DNA from: Adlercreutzia sp. ZJ304 | GTDB taxonomy: Bacteria; Actinomycetota; Coriobacteriia; Coriobacteriales; Eggerthellaceae | Length of the DNA: 64,000 nt | Assembly (NCBI RefSeq): GCF_011039075.1 | Contig: NZ_JAAKEG010000004.1 | Span: 157,345 to 221,344, forward strand | Reading direction: 5' to 3' | Shown here: positions 8,444 through 17,743 of the stretch, one piece after another | Layout of the letters: every line of letters starts with the position of its first letter | Numbering within the stretch: the first letter of the stretch is position 1 | The notes under the pieces: generated by a model | The model's input: only the letters and a program-made list of their open reading frames with translations | Told to the model about the DNA's origin: nothing | The model's database searches: none | Translations under genes and position numbers: made by a program

Positions 8444-9559
8444 TTATTGATTAGATAAATCTAAAAGTGCTCCATAAAGATGATTGCCGCACAGCCAACC
8501 GCGCTTTGTTGGTTGCCATCTATTGTCGGCATGCTCCAAAAATCCATCTGCAGCTAAGTCTTGAAAAGCTTGCATAGCTTGCGGAAGAATCAATGCAGCT
8601 TCATTCAATTTATCATCTGATACACCTTTAGCCATTCTCATTGCAAGCATAAGATCTTCTGCCACCATTTGAGAGGCATTCAGATCGTCTACTACATGAT
8701 TATCTTGTACTCGCATACGCCGACTAGCATTTTGGGTCATAGTGGTGGCGGAAAATCCAATACCTAAATAAGGAATTCCTTGCCAATATGAACAATTATG
8801 TCTGCTTTCGTATCCGGGTATTGCGTAATTGGCAACTTCGTAATGCAAAAATCCACTTTGACGTAAAATGCGACTGGCTTCTTCCATCATATCGGCTTGT
8901 AAGTCTTCATCAGGCTCGGGAAACATGTTGGCACAAATCATATTATTTAGTGGAGTATGCTCTTCTACGCTAAGTGGATAGATGCTTATGTGCTTTACTC
9001 CAAGTTCTATCGCTTGGCGCACATCTGATATAAAACTATCAAGGGTTTGCCCGGGAAGTCCGCACATCAAGTCTACGCTTATGTTCTCGAATTTGCGCTG
9101 CGCTGTACGTATTGCGCGTACTGCTTCCTCAGAATTATGCGCGCGTCCAATTAACGACAATAAATTATCATCGAAACTCTGTACACCCAACGAAAGCCTA
9201 TTTACGCCAAGCGCCCACAGATCATCCACCATTCGTTCATCCAATGATTCTGGATTTGCCTCTACGGTGCACTCTACGCTAGGCGTTAGATGCATGCTAA
9301 TTCCAAGCGCATACAACAAACTTGTTAAGTTTGCATTTCCTGCATGCGTGGGTGTGCCACCTCCTATGTAAACAGTTTCAATTGAAGACAGTTCACCTGC
9401 TTTGGAAAATTCGCGAATCTTTGATATAAGATCTTCAAAGTACTCTGTTATTTCAGGGGAAGAACTATCTTGGGCTTTTGTTGCGAAATCGCAATAGATG
9501 CACCTACTTTTACAAAAGGGAATATGGATATAGAGAGCTTTGTAAGGATCGTGTGGCAT
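8444..9559 (-). CDS. hemW: Radical SAM heme chaperone HemW
   Basis: HemW-type protein related to oxygen-independent coproporphyrinogen III oxidase. It binds heme and a 4Fe-4S cluster and is thought to insert heme into respiratory enzymes. The 371 residues carry CKSRCIYCDF (Cys16, Cys20, Cys23), the SAM-binding VYIGGGTPT motif and HNCSYW, which is characteristic of HemW. The extra cysteine seen in true HemN enzymes (CxxxCxxCxC) is replaced by Phe, which favours HemW. It lies between dusB (2 bp gap) and the CIRCE site. The lepA/hemW/hrcA neighbourhood is conserved in Gram-positive bacteria. Confidence 0.93.
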   Translation of the reverse strand: MPHDPYKALYIHIPFCKSRCIYCDFATKAQDSSSPEITEYFEDLISKIREFSKAGELSSIETVYIGGGTPTHAGNANLTSLLYALGISMHLTPSVECTVEANPESLDERMVDDLWALGVNRLSLGVQSFDDNLLSLIGRAHNSEEAVRAIRTAQRKFENISVDLMCGLPGQTLDSFISDVRQAIELGVKHISIYPLSVEEHTPLNNMICANMFPEPDEDLQADMMEEASRILRQSGFLHYEVANYAIPGYESRHNCSYWQGIPYLGIGFSATTMTQNASRRMRVQDNHVVDDLNASQMVAEDLMLAMRMAKGVSDDKLNEAALILPQAMQAFQDLAADGFLEHADNRWQPTKRGWLCGNHLYGALLDLSNQ

Positions 9560-9561
9560 GC

Positions 9562-10542
9562 TTATTCCTCTTCCGCAACGATATGTGTCCTATGCAATAA
9601 AGAATCAAACAACTCTTCGAAATCTTCTAACGATTCACATTGATTAATACGCCCTCTTGCGGCGCTAGCGAAAGGCATTCCGGTTATATACCACATGGCA
9701 TGTTTGCGCATGCGTACAATATTGCGCCCTTCGCGCTGACTTAAAAGCTGTGCATGTTGGCGCGCCATTGATATACGCTGCTCCATCGTAGGAATACTCG
9801 GTTGCGCAGCACCATCTAAAGCTGCTTTAATCTGAGTGAATATCCACGGATTACCCTGCGCGCCACGCGCCACCATAATCGCGTCGCAGCCTGTCTTATC
9901 GATCATGCGTATAGCATCTGAGGCGCATTTGATATCGCCGTTACCTATAACCGGAATAGATACAGAAGACTTAACTCTAGCAATGGTTGACATATCAGAA
10001 ACACCGCGATACATCTGGGTTGAAAACCTGCCATGAACACATACTGCAGCTGCGCCAGCCTCTTCCATATGCTTGGCGAAAGCGGGTGCTGTCTCGCCTG
10101 TCTCTTCGCTGTATCCGCGGCGAAATTTCACAGTGACCGGATGTTTCACCACACTTGCAACTGACTTTACTATTTCAGCAGCAAGTTTTGGTGTCTTCAT
10201 AAGCGCAGAGCCGTCACCTTTTGACACGATTTTGCGAGCAGGGCAGCCCATATTAATATCTATGCAAGCCAGTGCATCACCCATTACATCTTCTATCCAA
10301 GCTGCTTGCGCAGACATTATGCTGGGTTCGTGCCCAAATATTTGCACGCCAACTTGCATCTCGCCTTCCGCCCTATCTAGCAAATGACGAGTCTTTTCAT
10401 TAGCATATGAAAGTCCTTTTGCTGAAACCATTTCAGTAAACGCAAGATCGGCTCCGGCATGCAAGCATAAACTGCGAAACGCAATATCAGAAACACCAGC
10501 CATTGGCGCTAAAAGAACACGTTTGCCGAATACACCTTCCAC
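9562..10542 (-). CDS. dusB: tRNA-dihydrouridine synthase (DusB-like)
   Basis: FMN-dependent reductase that makes dihydrouridine in the tRNA D-loop. The barrel starts at KRVLLAPMAGVSDIAFRSL, with DINMGCPARKIVSKGDGSAL (active-site Cys, substrate Lys), KFRRGY, CVHGRF and IPVIGNGDI, all Dus motifs; MARGAQGNPWIF is DusB-like. There is no ATG upstream of the barrel. I prefer the GTG at 10542, just after the stop of the small membrane protein. TTG codons at 10554 or 10587 are possible. It follows the small membrane protein and precedes hemW by 2 bp. Confidence 0.93.
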   Translation of the reverse strand: MEGVFGKRVLLAPMAGVSDIAFRSLCLHAGADLAFTEMVSAKGLSYANEKTRHLLDRAEGEMQVGVQIFGHEPSIMSAQAAWIEDVMGDALACIDINMGCPARKIVSKGDGSALMKTPKLAAEIVKSVASVVKHPVTVKFRRGYSEETGETAPAFAKHMEEAGAAAVCVHGRFSTQMYRGVSDMSTIARVKSSVSIPVIGNGDIKCASDAIRMIDKTGCDAIMVARGAQGNPWIFTQIKAALDGAAQPSIPTMEQRISMARQHAQLLSQREGRNIVRMRKHAMWYITGMPFASAARGRINQCESLEDFEELFDSLLHRTHIVAEEE

Positions 10543-10546
10543 AGAA

Positions 10547-10738
10547 CTACTCAAATGAATTAAGTTCAGCAAATACGCTGCATCCAAATAGAGCTAAAAC
10601 AATTATCAAAACAAGCAATACCAATATAACCAAAATGCAACTGCGACTTTGAGATGAGTGTGCTTTCTGGAGCTCAGCTTTTTGAGCCTCTTCATCAAAA
10701 GGATCATTTAGCCAATCGTATTCTTGTCTCTTTTTCAT
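10547..10738 (-). CDS. Small single-pass membrane protein
   Basis: A 63-residue protein not recognised as a known family. The first 32 residues are charged and polar (MKKRQEYDWLNDPFDEE, then Lys/Gln-rich). A strong hydrophobic helix follows at about 34-53 (ILVILVLLVLIIVLALFGC) with a cysteine at its end, and then a short tail. The topology is probably N-in. It starts 46 bp after lepA behind a plausible promoter and runs directly into dusB, which suggests it is a real, co-transcribed gene. No function can be assigned. Confidence 0.65.
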   Translation of the reverse strand: MKKRQEYDWLNDPFDEEAQKAELQKAHSSQSRSCILVILVLLVLIIVLALFGCSVFAELNSFE

Positions 10739-10766
10739 GTTTCAATAATATATAACTTCATGTTCT

Positions 10767-10795
10767 AATAAAAGGCGATGTTTTCTATTCGTCAA
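10767..10795 (-). promoter_or_regulatory. Candidate promoter for the small membrane protein-dusB-hemW unit
   Basis: On the minus strand TTGACG (10790-10795), a 17-bp spacer and TTTATT (10767-10772) form a sigma-70-type promoter with 5/6 and 4/6 consensus matches. The -35 overlaps the last codons of lepA. The expected start is near 10760, about 20 nt before the ATG at 10738. Confidence 0.4.
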
Positions 10796-12590
10796 CTTTC
10801 AATATAGCCATAAACGCTTCTTGCGGAACCTCTACACTACCGATGGCTTTCATGCGCTTTTTACCGGCTTTTTGCTTTTCGAGCAACTTGCGCTTGCGGG
10901 TAATATCGCCGCCGTAACATTTTGCAAGTACATCTTTGCGCTTCGCCTTAACGGTTTGACGCGCCAATACTCTGCCACCAATAGCGGCTTGAATTGGCAC
11001 TTCAAACATTTGACGCGGAATAATCTCTTTTAGTTTTTCGCACAACACACGTCCGCGATCGTAAGCCTTATCGCGATGGACAATAAACGACAGGGCATCA
11101 ACTGGTTTACCTGCCAATAGAATATCTAGCTTCACTAAATTTGACGGTTTGTAGCCCATAAACTCGTAATCTAAGCTGGCGTAACCTTTTGTGCTAGATT
11201 TTAACTTGTCAAAGAAATCCATTATTAATTCCGACAATGGTATTTCCCAAAGCATTTCAACAGTTGTTTGAGACAAATAGTTCATAGTGACAAAAGTGCC
11301 GCGCCGCGCAACGGTTAAATCCATTACTGCGCCTACATAATCTGGCGGAATTAGCACTTTAGCCTTTAGATAGGGTTCCTCTATGCGCTCTATAGCGCCG
11401 GGGTCTGGCATTTCTTGTGGCGAATTAAGCGATATCATATCGCCACCTTTTAGGAAAACGTGATATTCCACGCTTGGCGCAGTAGCCAAAAGGTCTAAGT
11501 TAAATTCACGTTCTAGACGCTCTTTTATGACCTCCATATGAAGCAAACCTAAAAAGCCAACACGGAAGCCAAATCCAAGCGCATGTGATGTTTCGGGTTC
11601 CCAGACAAGCGCCGGATCGTTCAAGCTTAACTTTTCAAGCGCTTCTTTAAGCGGCTCGTATTGATCGCCTTCTATAGGATAAAGCCCTGTGAAAACCATA
11701 GGTTTCGCTTCGCGATATCCCGGTAAAGGTTCGTCTACCCCACTTTCAACCGATGTTATCGTGTCGCCAACTTTTACTTGACTAACATCCTTCAAGCCTG
11801 TAACTAGATAGCCAACTTCACCCGCACTAAGTGAATCAGTGGGCTGTTCTGCGGGTCGTCTTGCACCCACTTCCTCTACAAGAGCTTCTTTACCAGTAGC
11901 CATCATATATATTTGATCGCCTTTTGAAACGTGCCCGTCTATAACGCGAATAAGAGCAACAACACCTCGGTATGCATCAAAAAAGCTATCGAATATAAGT
12001 GCGCGCAATGAAGCATTAGGGTTGCCTGTAGGAGAAGGAATGTTGTAGACAATAGACTCCAGCAAGTCGTGTATGCCTTGCCCGGTTTTGCCAGAAGCAA
12101 GTACTGCATCATCTGCGGGTATTGCCAAACTATCTTCAATATCAGCACGAACACGTTCAGGCTCTGCTGCCGGTAGATCTATCTTATTAATAAGCGGAAT
12201 TATTTCTAAGTTGGCATTCATGGCAAGCATGGCATTAGCAACAGTTTGAGCCTCTACTCCTTGTGTGGCATCTACCACAAGAATTGCTCCTTCACATGCT
12301 GCTAAACTCCGTGATACCTCGTAAGTAAAATCAACATGACCCGGAGTGTCAATCAAATTAAGTTGATATTCTTCGCCATCGTCTGCGGTATACATAACGC
12401 GTACAGCTTGGCTTTTTATTGTTATTCCGCGCTCGCGTTCTATATCCATCGTGTCAAGTAACTGCTCTTGCATATCGCGCGCAGCAACAGTACCGGTTTG
12501 TTCAAGAATGCGATCGGATATGGTCGATTTGCCATGATCTATATGGGCAATTATTGAAAAGTTTCTTATATGTTGAAGATCTTGCGACAT
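10785..12590 (-). CDS. lepA: Elongation factor 4 (LepA)
   Basis: Ribosome-associated GTPase that back-translocates or remodels stalled ribosomes. 601 residues, the normal LepA length. G1 AHIDHGKST, switch region [15 protein letters not shown]3 DTPGHVDF and G4 NKIDLPAA are present. The LepA-specific C-terminal domain ends in [24 protein letters not shown] sequence. It is transcribed divergently from rpsT across a 322-bp gap. The downstream genes are the small membrane protein and dusB. Confidence 0.98.
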   Translation of the reverse strand: MSQDLQHIRNFSIIAHIDHGKSTISDRILEQTGTVAARDMQEQLLDTMDIERERGITIKSQAVRVMYTADDGEEYQLNLIDTPGHVDFTYEVSRSLAACEGAILVVDATQGVEAQTVANAMLAMNANLEIIPLINKIDLPAAEPERVRADIEDSLAIPADDAVLASGKTGQGIHDLLESIVYNIPSPTGNPNASLRALIFDSFFDAYRGVVALIRVIDGHVSKGDQIYMMATGKEALVEEVGARRPAEQPTDSLSAGEVGYLVTGLKDVSQVKVGDTITSVESGVDEPLPGYREAKPMVFTGLYPIEGDQYEPLKEALEKLSLNDPALVWEPETSHALGFGFRVGFLGLLHMEVIKERLEREFNLDLLATAPSVEYHVFLKGGDMISLNSPQEMPDPGAIERIEEPYLKAKVLIPPDYVGAVMDLTVARRGTFVTMNYLSQTTVEMLWEIPLSELIMDFFDKLKSSTKGYASLDYEFMGYKPSNLVKLDILLAGKPVDALSFIVHRDKAYDRGRVLCEKLKEIIPRQMFEVPIQAAIGGRVLARQTVKAKRKDVLAKCYGGDITRKRKLLEKQKAGKKRMKAIGSVEVPQEAFMAILKVDE

Positions 12591-12912
12591 TTCATCTTCC
12601 GTGTACGTAGTTTAATAATTAATTACAGCGGAAATTCCCGATTAAGTCGTGACTTACGCGCTGCAATGGGTTATTCTATCGCATTGTGTCCAGTAAGGTG
12701 CTCGCTTCGTTTTATACGGAAGCGAATCCGCAGACGTGGCTGCTAAAGGATTGCCGGCTGGCGACGTAGATGTGACCTAGAAATCCCGAGGGTCATGCGC
12801 ATATCCGTGAATGCGGTTTATTGCGTTGCGTTGTCTGCTTTAATCCTTTTGTCATATCTTCGAATTTACACCCACCACACTGGCGTAATATCAATATGTA
12901 AGGAAGAGGAAA
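12591..12912. other. Divergent lepA/rpsT intergenic region, no assigned gene
   Basis: This stretch must hold promoters for both lepA and rpsT. On the plus strand TTGTCT (12831-12836) with an 18-bp spacer and TATCTT (12855-12860) is a candidate rpsT promoter, followed by AAGGAAGAGG before the ATG. A perfect palindrome TAAGTC-GT-GACTTA lies at 12643-12656 on the lepA side. The middle (about 12690-12830) is GC-rich for an intergenic region and has several short stems, for example CGCTTC pairing with GAAGCG. I tested it by eye for SRP RNA, RNase P RNA, tRNA and common riboswitch motifs and found none. A structured RNA or leader remains possible. Confidence 0.4.
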
Positions 12913-13452
12913 ATGGCTAATATTAAGTCTCAGAAAAAGCGCATTATTACTAACGAAAAGCGTCGCATGCGCAATCGCGCTATTAAAAGCGAGCTGAAAA
13001 CAGCTACCCGTCGCGTTAAAGATGCTGTAGAGGCTGGCAATGGTGCCGAGGCATACGCTGAAGCGCTTGCTTGCTGCCGTTTGATGGACAAGGCTGTTAC
13101 AAAAGGTGCCATAAAGAAGAATCAGGCAGCCAATCGCAAAAGCGGCGTAATGAAGCTAGCCAACACAATTGTCACTGAAGACGATCGTAAGGCATACAAG
13201 AAGGCTGAGCCTAAGAAACAAGAAAAGACTGGCAACAAGAAAAAGGCCGCCAAGGAAGCCCGCAAGAAGGAAATGGAAGCTGCTTCTAAAGAGAAAGCTA
13301 AGCGTGCAGAAAAGCATAAGAAGGAAGAAGCTGCTGCTCTTAAGCGCAAGGAAAAAGCTGCTAAAGAAGCGGCTGAGGCAGAAGCCGCTGCAGCCGCTGC
13401 AGCTGAAGCTGAGGCAAGTGAAGAAGCGCCAGCAGAAGAGGCTGCTGAATAG
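12913..13452 (+). CDS. rpsT: 30S ribosomal protein S20 with long charged C-terminal tail
   Basis: S20 binds 16S rRNA early in 30S assembly. Residues 1 to about 88 are a normal S20: MANIKSQKKRIITNEKRRMR, then RAIKSELKTATRRVKDAV and KGAIKKNQAANRKSGVMKL. Bacterial S20 usually ends near residue 90, but this one continues to 179. The extra part is first Lys/Glu/Ala-rich (blocks of KKAAKEARKKEME type), then Ala/Glu-rich with an acidic end, and is predicted helical or coiled coil. The frame is intact and codon use matches the core, so this is not a frameshift. It has a good Shine-Dalgarno and is the only plus-strand gene in its neighbourhood. The tail's function is unknown. Confidence 0.96.
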   Translation: MANIKSQKKRIITNEKRRMRNRAIKSELKTATRRVKDAVEAGNGAEAYAEALACCRLMDKAVTKGAIKKNQAANRKSGVMKLANTIVTEDDRKAYKKAEPKKQEKTGNKKKAAKEARKKEMEAASKEKAKRAEKHKKEEAAALKRKEKAAKEAAEAEAAAAAAAEAEASEEAPAEEAAE

Positions 13453-13453
13453 T

Positions 13454-14425
13454 TTACTTCGCCAAGGTATTTACTACCCAATCTCTAAGAGCGGCATCTG
13501 CAGGGGTGCCGCTCTTCATTTTTTGTTCAGTATGCATCGACGAGATAAGAGCGCGGCGAAGATCGGATTCGGAAAAACGCCTAGCCCATTGAGCGTGGTT
13601 TTTCACTTTCCATTCTGGTACACCTAATTCTGATGCAATTTGTGCAGTAGAGCCACCAGATACAAGCAAAGACTGTGCGCACATAAGTTCACGTATTTTG
13701 GAAGTACACATAGACAGAAGTGCTATAGGGCTACTATCCCCTACTTTAGGGAGGTAGTTGAGACACTTAACCATGTTGCGCGCTGCAAAAGCGTCAACAA
13801 ATTCCCAAGGCTTCACCACAGATGTGTCGGCTACGAGGGCAATAACTTCATTTACGTTGACCGCATCCGATCCTCGATGAGCACTGGCTAGTTTTTTGAT
13901 TTCGTTATCTAGTCGTACAGTATCGGTACCAACAAGTTCTATCAGTTTGGCGGCAGCATCATCTGTCATAGTAATGCCATGTGTAGGTGCCATAGCGCGA
14001 ACGTGTGCCTGCATTTTGTAACTTTTAGGCTGAGCGCAATCTATAACAGCGTCTGCACCAAGAGACGAAACAGTTTTGTATAACTTAGTATTTTTCGCAA
14101 GTTTTTCCGCTAAAAGCATTAGCACAGTTGTAGTGTTAGCGTTTTTAAGATAATCGCATACAGCATCCACTCCAGCCTTTCTAAGCTTATCAGCTGCATT
14201 AACCTGTACAAGTCGCTTTTGGCTGGCGAAAGGAACAGTGTTACAAGCGCTTACTATGTCGATTCCGCTACATTGAGCACCGTCGAACGTATCCGAGTTA
14301 AACGACAAATCGCCTAGTTTTTCAAGACGCATACGCATGCGTTTCATAACGGCTTCGCGCTTAAGCGCATCGTCGCCCACTACTAGATATGCTGGGAGCA
14401 ATTCTTTTTCTTGTTTGTTAGCCAT
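13454..14425 (-). CDS. holA: DNA polymerase III, delta subunit (HolA)
   Basis: Delta subunit of the clamp loader that opens the beta sliding clamp. The 323 residues show the family pattern. N-terminal LLPAYLVVGDDALKREAVMK is followed by FDGAQCSGIDIVSACNTVPF and a central KLIELVGTDTVRLDNEIKKL, and the C-terminal helical collar includes REWKVKNHAQWARRFSESDL-like sequence. It converges with rpsT, with stops one base apart, and follows comEC in the conserved comEA-comEC-holA order. The rpsT terminator lies inside its last codons. Confidence 0.92.
   Translation of the reverse strand: MANKQEKELLPAYLVVGDDALKREAVMKRMRMRLEKLGDLSFNSDTFDGAQCSGIDIVSACNTVPFASQKRLVQVNAADKLRKAGVDAVCDYLKNANTTTVLMLLAEKLAKNTKLYKTVSSLGADAVIDCAQPKSYKMQAHVRAMAPTHGITMTDDAAAKLIELVGTDTVRLDNEIKKLASAHRGSDAVNVNEVIALVADTSVVKPWEFVDAFAARNMVKCLNYLPKVGDSSPIALLSMCTSKIRELMCAQSLLVSGGSTAQIASELGVPEWKVKNHAQWARRFSESDLRRALISSMHTEQKMKSGTPADAALRDWVVNTLAK
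13487..13524 (+). terminator. Intrinsic terminator of rpsT, inside holA
   Basis: A perfect 10-bp stem: AAGAGCGGCA (13487-13496) pairs with TGCCGCTCTT (13507-13516) across a 10-nt loop. CA and six T (13519-13524) follow on the plus strand. It lies 35 bp after the rpsT stop. On the minus strand the same bases encode the SGTPADAALRD segment of HolA. The T-run is on the rpsT side only, so it acts for rpsT. Confidence 0.88.
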
Positions 14426-14479
14426 AGCATCATTCTAAACCAGCGAGGCGCATCCCGTATATAAGATGTCAGCAACTTA

Positions 14480-16819
14480 TTAAGAGCTAGATTTAATTTC
14501 TATGCCTTCCTCCTTGAAAGTTAAGGAAGTTTGTCCATTTATATCCGTGCGCATAATGCATTTCGATGTATCTAGGCATTCCAATGCTTCATCGGATGGG
14601 TGCCCATATCTATTATTGGCACCACAACTTATTAACGCTATTTCCGGCTGCAATTTATTTGATATAGCTTTAGTCAAAGAAATTTTTGAACCGTGGTGTC
14701 CAACTTTTAAAACATCAATATCGCCTACGCTGCCCGAATTAAGTAATTCATCTAACTGTTCGGCTTCGGCGTCTCCTGTGAACAAAGTTTTGTAGTCGCA
14801 TATACCATCGCTATTGCAATCTGCTTCGCATAACAGACAAATACTATCGGAGTTTCCTCCTTCGTCTTTGTACTCGTTGGGCCATATAACGCGAAGCGAA
14901 AAAATGCCAACTTTAAGAGTGTCGCCAACGCTAAGTCCTTGCAGTTCACTATCACTAGCGCGTTCAGCTGAATTACGTAATTCGGAGCAATTTTCACATT
15001 CGCAATTGAGCAAAAATTTAGATGAATATACTCTATCAATTTGCATATACGTAGATAGCGATTCTAAAGAAGAACAATGATCGTCATCTGGATGGGTTAT
15101 AACTACCGCATCAAGTTTATATACTCCTAAATTTGCCAAACCCTCTTTTAGCAAACTGTCTTGATTTCCTGTATCTATAAGAATAGATGAACCTTTGCTA
15201 CGCACAAGGAATGAATCGCCCTGCGCAACGTCAAGCATTACTATTTCGTCGGCTTTTGTTAATGGAGACAGAAATATAAAGATTGCTACAGCAGCATACG
15301 AACAAATAAAAAATGCCATAGCAACATTTAGGTGCAAGCTAGGCCAGAGAAACCAAAGAGTAAGACACATTGCAACACTCAGCAAAAGCATTACCCACGG
15401 CGAAACGCTAATGGCAATACATCCAAAAGGAATGTCTGCTAAAAATTCTACTGCCACGCTTAATGGCATTACAGAAATTGCTGCCAGCTGAACTATAGCT
15501 ACAGCCGCCGCTGGAAACATACATGAAATTACTGCGCCCAGTAAGGCACCAACGCAGGATATAGTAAACAGCGGAGTTGCTACAATGTTTGCCAAAGGCG
15601 CAACTAGTGGAAGTTGCGAAAATAAAGCCATGGAATACGGCAAAGTTGCTACATTTGAAGCTAGTGTCATTCCGATAGGAGCGCCTATCGTTTTGCGAAT
15701 AGAGTTAGGACAAGAGGAAAACCAAGATGACACAAGCCCTGCAAATAGCAAAATTCCCAAAGTTGAACCAACTGATAATACAAACGAAGCAGATATTGAA
15801 ACTGCAGGATCGGTGCAAATAAATACAATTATGCATAATGCTAGAGCGCTTATTGCGGAATCTCGGCGTTTAGCAAAGGGAGATAAGAGCGACAGTACAA
15901 CCATAAAAGCCGCGCGTAGCGCAGATATTGGTACACCAGCAAGCACTAAGTAAGCTAAAACAAACGCTATAAGAATAATAGTTACAGCAATACGTGGCAT
16001 TTTAAGAAAGCTAAGCAGCCAACGAAAAAGAATGGTGACAATGCCAAGATGTGCACCTGATACAGCTACAAGATGTGCTAAGCCACACCTTTTGTAATAT
16101 TCATAAATTCCACTGTCTTCAATGCCTTGTCTATAACCGCAAGCTAAAGCCTGCAACAATCCCGCTTGGTCCCCACCAAATTCCTCAAACAGACTAATAG
16201 CTTGTTTTCTTATATTTTGTAAAGCCGAAATAATACCATCGCGCACAACAAGTTCGTATGTATCCGCTGTTATCGAACAACCTACTCCTTGACTCCAATA
16301 AAACTCAGAACTTGATTCTTTAATAGTTTTAGGAGAGGCACTTAGTATTAATTCGTCCCCACGAAACAGTTCTACATTTTCGCGGAATTGAACGAATATT
16401 TTAGCTGTCTGATTGTGCGGACCACGCGATAGTACGTATGCAGAAGACCCAAAAGCACCATCTTTGGCATCTGAAATAAGCGATAGGTGCCACTGACCAC
16501 TATCCCTTATTGCTGCGTCTGCTTTACTATGTATTGCGCCTGCACCGAAAAAGCCAAAAGCGCAACCTAGTGCTAGCGAAATACACATCAGTGCAAGTGG
16601 ACGAATTTTTTTCGATATGCAAAGCAAAGACGCAACAAGAAATGCGACTGTAGCTATAAGTGAATAGCGGATACAGCTATCAATACTCAATAGAAACGAT
16701 GCGTTGTATGTAAGCGCACATGCTAGCCAAAGCAATAAAGCAAATGGGAGTAAAATCGAAAGACCCGGTTTAGTGGGTCTTTCATCGGATATAAGTGTGT
16801 TGCTTGTATTTTTCATCAT
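14480..16819 (-). CDS. comEC: DNA internalisation / competence protein ComEC
   Basis: Polytopic membrane channel for uptake of single-stranded DNA in natural transformation. About 779 residues. An N-terminal membrane/OB-like part is followed by a Competence domain with many helices (GLAHLVAVSGAHLGIVTILF is diagnostic) and a C-terminal metallo-beta-lactamase domain with VMLDVAQGDSFLV, LIDTGN, THPDDDHCSSLES and KVGHHGSK. The ATG at 16819 overlaps the comEA stop by 4 bp (ATGA type), so the pair is translationally coupled. All regions appear complete, which favours a functional gene. Actual competence of the organism is not shown by this alone. Confidence 0.95.
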   Translation of the reverse strand: MMKNTSNTLISDERPTKPGLSILLPFALLLWLACALTYNASFLLSIDSCIRYSLIATVAFLVASLLCISKKIRPLALMCISLALGCAFGFFGAGAIHSKADAAIRDSGQWHLSLISDAKDGAFGSSAYVLSRGPHNQTAKIFVQFRENVELFRGDELILSASPKTIKESSSEFYWSQGVGCSITADTYELVVRDGIISALQNIRKQAISLFEEFGGDQAGLLQALACGYRQGIEDSGIYEYYKRCGLAHLVAVSGAHLGIVTILFRWLLSFLKMPRIAVTIILIAFVLAYLVLAGVPISALRAAFMVVLSLLSPFAKRRDSAISALALCIIVFICTDPAVSISASFVLSVGSTLGILLFAGLVSSWFSSCPNSIRKTIGAPIGMTLASNVATLPYSMALFSQLPLVAPLANIVATPLFTISCVGALLGAVISCMFPAAAVAIVQLAAISVMPLSVAVEFLADIPFGCIAISVSPWVMLLLSVAMCLTLWFLWPSLHLNVAMAFFICSYAAVAIFIFLSPLTKADEIVMLDVAQGDSFLVRSKGSSILIDTGNQDSLLKEGLANLGVYKLDAVVITHPDDDHCSSLESLSTYMQIDRVYSSKFLLNCECENCSELRNSAERASDSELQGLSVGDTLKVGIFSLRVIWPNEYKDEGGNSDSICLLCEADCNSDGICDYKTLFTGDAEAEQLDELLNSGSVGDIDVLKVGHHGSKISLTKAISNKLQPEIALISCGANNRYGHPSDEALECLDTSKCIMRTDINGQTSLTFKEEGIEIKSSS

Positions 16820-17499
16820 ACACAAATTTGGTCGCGTATTGATTCGAGCGTTTTCTCGCCTATACCCGATACATTTGTTAAGTCTTCTACACTTTTGAAT
16901 TTTCCGTTTGATTCGCGATAGGCGATTATCTTCTTTGCTTTAGACTCGCCAATTCCGCTTATTGTCTGTAGTTGCGCAGCATCAGCTGTATTGATGTTTA
17001 CCCTTGAAGACTGCGCACCGCTCGGTGTCTGATTAGATGCAGACAAAGTGTCTTCAGGGGCTGCTGTAGCAGCGGAAATTTGCGCCATGTCTTCTTTACT
17101 GGGTACTGAGATTTGTTCTCCATCAGTGATAACTTGTGCAAGATTCAACGCATCTGTACAGGCATTATCAGAAAAACCACCAGCAGCACTTATAGCATCA
17201 GCTATTCGTGCACCATCAGTTAATTCATAAAGACCAGCGTTAAGAACACAACCTGTTACATGAACAAAGATGCTTGCTTCTTTAGCATCTTCTACTTGTA
17301 CCCCCGCATCTTCTGTAGTCTCTGCTGCTTGAGCTTCAACAATTTGAAAGTTATTTGTATCGGCAACGCTCTTCAAACCGAAAAGCAGAGCACCTAATGC
17401 TACGACACATATTGCAGCAATTCCTATTACTATTTGCGGACGTATTTGTCCTAGGTGTAGTTTTGATTTTGCACTTTCCGAATAATCTTGGAAACCCAT
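16816..17499 (-). CDS. comEA: DNA-binding competence protein ComEA
   Basis: Membrane-anchored DNA receptor for transformation. The 227 residues contain one membrane helix near residues 21-41 (IVIGIAAICVVALGALLFGL), an SLBB domain with VHVTGCVLNAGLYEL and AISAAGGF, a linker, and two helix-hairpin-helix motifs (LQTISGIGESKAKKIIAY and LTNVSGIGEKTLESI). I chose the ATG at 17499, preceded by GGAGG with a 5-nt spacer; a TTG at 17511 is less likely. It is coupled to comEC. Confidence 0.96.
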   Translation of the reverse strand: MGFQDYSESAKSKLHLGQIRPQIVIGIAAICVVALGALLFGLKSVADTNNFQIVEAQAAETTEDAGVQVEDAKEASIFVHVTGCVLNAGLYELTDGARIADAISAAGGFSDNACTDALNLAQVITDGEQISVPSKEDMAQISAATAAPEDTLSASNQTPSGAQSSRVNINTADAAQLQTISGIGESKAKKIIAYRESNGKFKSVEDLTNVSGIGEKTLESIRDQICV

Positions 17500-17587
17500 T
17501 TTCGCCTCCAAAACTTAGGTTTCCTCGGAAGTGTAGATATTAGATCTAACGTAGGCGTTATAGAAATGCAAGATTAATTACTATAAA

Positions 17588-17616
17588 TTTATGCGCACAT
17601 GGCAGTATGCATTCAA
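17588..17616 (-). promoter_or_regulatory. Candidate promoter for comEA-comEC-holA
   Basis: On the minus strand TTGAAT (17611-17616), a 17-bp spacer and CATAAA (17588-17593) lie in an AT-rich 244-bp gap between thiI and comEA. Weak stems closer to thiI (TTGCA/TGCAA near 17660-17680) could end the upstream transcript. The -10 is only 4/6, so this is tentative. Confidence 0.3.
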
Positions 17617-17743
17617 TATCAAAACTATCTTTTACTAAATAAAATGCGAATTTATTTCAATATAAATCTTGCAGAAACCTTGCAAATATCGTGCATAATT
17701 CTGGCACTTATCTAACACTATATAAATACGTGCAGTAAGGGAG

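Noticed and set aside
12690..12830. SRP, RNase P or 6S RNA in the lepA/rpsT gap
   Set aside because: The conserved GGUCCGGAAGGAAGC-type SRP tip and the RNase P core motifs are absent; 6S cannot be judged by eye.
12841..12900. Possible tRNA or T-box near CTTCGAATTT
   Set aside because: No cloverleaf, no GGTTCGANTCC arm and no T-box GGUGGNACC sequence.
12794..12919. A 41-codon plus-strand frame (MRISVNAVYC...) running into the rpsT start
   Set aside because: Hydrophobic and behind a weak GAGG, but it overlaps the likely rpsT promoter and start. No family resemblance and its length is within chance.
12930..13450. Frameshift as the cause of the long S20 tail
   Set aside because: Frame and codon pattern continue smoothly and a Shine-Dalgarno, stop and terminator fit the full length.
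13122..13481. Long Ala/Ser-rich minus-strand frame opposite rpsT
   Set aside because: Mirror of the Lys/Ala/Glu-rich tail codons of rpsT. Its composition comes from the opposite strand.
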